Origin: Devosia ginsengisoli
Lineage (GTDB): Bacteria > Pseudomonadota > Alphaproteobacteria > Rhizobiales > Devosiaceae
Assembly (NCBI RefSeq): GCF_007859655.1
Contig: NZ_CP042304.1
Location: 2,170,001 to 2,234,000 of the forward strand
Direction of reading: 5' to 3'
DNA: 64,000 bases
Shown: positions 63,217-64,000 of the stretch, one piece after another
How positions within the stretch are numbered: position 1 is the stretch's first letter
Layout: every line of letters begins with the position of its first letter
Notes under the pieces: model-generated
The model's database searches: none
What the model was told of the DNA's origin: nothing
The model's input: the letters and a program-made list of their open reading frames with translations, nothing else
Position numbers and translations under genes: made by a program

Positions 63217-63236
63217 GGGCCCGCCGAAGCGGGCCC
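63217..63236 (-). terminator. terminator of odhB
   Basis: GGGCCCGC (63217-63224), CGAA loop, GCGGGCCC (63229-63236); on the minus strand the stem is followed by TTTTCG, 27 nt after the odhB stop. Confidence 0.85.
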
Positions 63237-63262
63237 TCAAACTGTCATCGCTTTGCGGCGAA

Positions 63263-64000
63263 CTAGAGGTCGAGCACCAGGCGTTCCGGCGCTTCGAGGC
63301 TTTCCTTGACGCGGACCAGGAAGGTCACGGCTTCCTTGCCGTCGACGATCCGGTGATCGTAGGAGAGGGCAAGATACATCATCGGGCGGATGACAATCTG
63401 GCCACCGACCACGACCGGCCGTTCCTGGATCTTGTGCATGCCAAGAATACCAGACTGCGGCGCGTTGAGGATAGGTGTCGACATCAGCGAGCCGTAGACG
63501 CCACCATTGGAGATGGTGAAGGTGCCACCCTGCATGTCAGCCATGGAGAGCTGGCCGTCGCGGGCCTTCTTGCCCAGCGCGTTGATCGACTTCTCGATAT
63601 CGGCAATCGACATCTGGTCGGCATTGCGCACCACCGGGACCACGAGGCCCTTGTCGGTACCCACAGCCACGCCGATATGGGCATACTGCTTGTAGACCAG
63701 GTCATCGCCGTCGATTTCGGCATTGACCGAGGGGATCTCCTTGAGCGCGTGCACCACGGCCTTGGTGAAGAAGCCCATGAAGCCCAGCTTGACACCATGC
63801 TTCTTCTCGAACAGCTCCTTGTAGGACGCGCGCAGGTCCATCACCGGCTTCATGTCCACCTCGTTGAAGGTGGTCAGCATGGCGGCAGTGTTCTGCGCAT
63901 CCTTGAGGCGGCGGGCGATGGTCTGGCGCAGGCGAGTCATACGGACCCGCTCTTCGCGGGCGGCATCGTCTGCGGCAACCGGGGCACGCGGAGCGGCCGG
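63263..64000 (-). CDS. odhB: 2-oxoglutarate dehydrogenase E2 (dihydrolipoamide succinyltransferase), partial
   Basis: The 3' 246 codons; the 5' end (lipoyl domain) is beyond the window. The frame is open to the edge with an Ala/Pro-rich linker and an E3-binding-domain end, then the catalytic domain: [56 protein letters not shown] and the active-site [14 protein letters not shown]. It transfers succinyl from lipoamide to CoA in the TCA cycle. Also known as sucB. Confidence 0.95.
   Translation of the reverse strand, partial: PAAPRAPVAADDAAREERVRMTRLRQTIARRLKDAQNTAAMLTTFNEVDMKPVMDLRASYKELFEKKHGVKLGFMGFFTKAVVHALKEIPSVNAEIDGDDLVYKQYAHIGVAVGTDKGLVVPVVRNADQMSIADIEKSINALGKKARDGQLSMADMQGGTFTISNGGVYGSLMSTPILNAPQSGILGMHKIQERPVVVGGQIVIRPMMYLALSYDHRIVDGKEAVTFLVRVKESLEAPERLVLDL

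Overview
The window reads as chromosome of a high-GC alphaproteobacterium of the order Hyphomicrobiales; a Devosia-like genus is my best guess. This rests on the PhyR-NepR-EcfG general stress response, HWE-type kinases, a ChvE-GguAB sugar transporter, many ABC/TRAP importers and G+C-rich palindromic intergenic repeats. No rRNA, tRNA, CRISPR array, prophage or insertion sequence was seen. Genes are dense on both strands.

Layout. 0-1.8 kb: TetR regulator divergent from an NTF2/SnoaL-like gene, then an alpha/beta hydrolase. 1.9-7.0 kb (minus): imelysin-type iron locus (IrpA-like imelysin, di-haem DUF1111 protein, second imelysin, DUF1513 protein). 7.6-12.7 kb: a four-gene ABC importer, then a mercaptopyruvate sulfurtransferase. 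12.7-14.5 kb: MraY-like transferase and a Phd/VapC toxin-antitoxin pair. 14.6-18.6 kb (minus): gguB-gguA-chvE. 19.0-29.0 kb: GntR regulator, a SorC-type regulator with an apparent frameshift, then a polyol operon (binding protein, two permeases, ATPase, mannitol-type dehydrogenase, FGGY kinase).

29.0-38.9 kb is a general-stress-response island. It holds nepR-ecfG divergent from phyR, three sensor kinases, an atypical receiver, a Crp/Fnr regulator, a lipid kinase and small membrane proteins. Six sites match the EcfG promoter pattern GGAAC-N16/17-CGTT with exact elements, each upstream of a gene here.

39-44.3 kb: YdcF-like protein and a polar amino-acid ABC importer with an M14 deacylase. 44.4-46.8 kb: a GGDEF-EAL protein. 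47.0-51.1 kb: an alpha-oxoamine synthase in tandem with a response regulator, facing a receiver and a six-TM hybrid kinase. This resembles the CqsA/CqsS and LqsA/LqsS alpha-hydroxyketone signalling systems and is the best candidate for an undescribed system. 51.4-59.6 kb: uronate catabolism (UxuA; a TRAP transporter-GntR-KduI-KduD-KdgF operon). 59.9-64.0 kb: lpd, LysE exporter, two secreted hypotheticals and the 3' part of odhB.

Three otherwise conserved genes (DUF1111, SorC regulator, HWE kinase) each carry one single-base indel at or next to a short homopolymer. These are either sequencing errors or fresh pseudogenes. At least four families of palindromic repeats occupy the intergenic gaps, several inside transporter operons.
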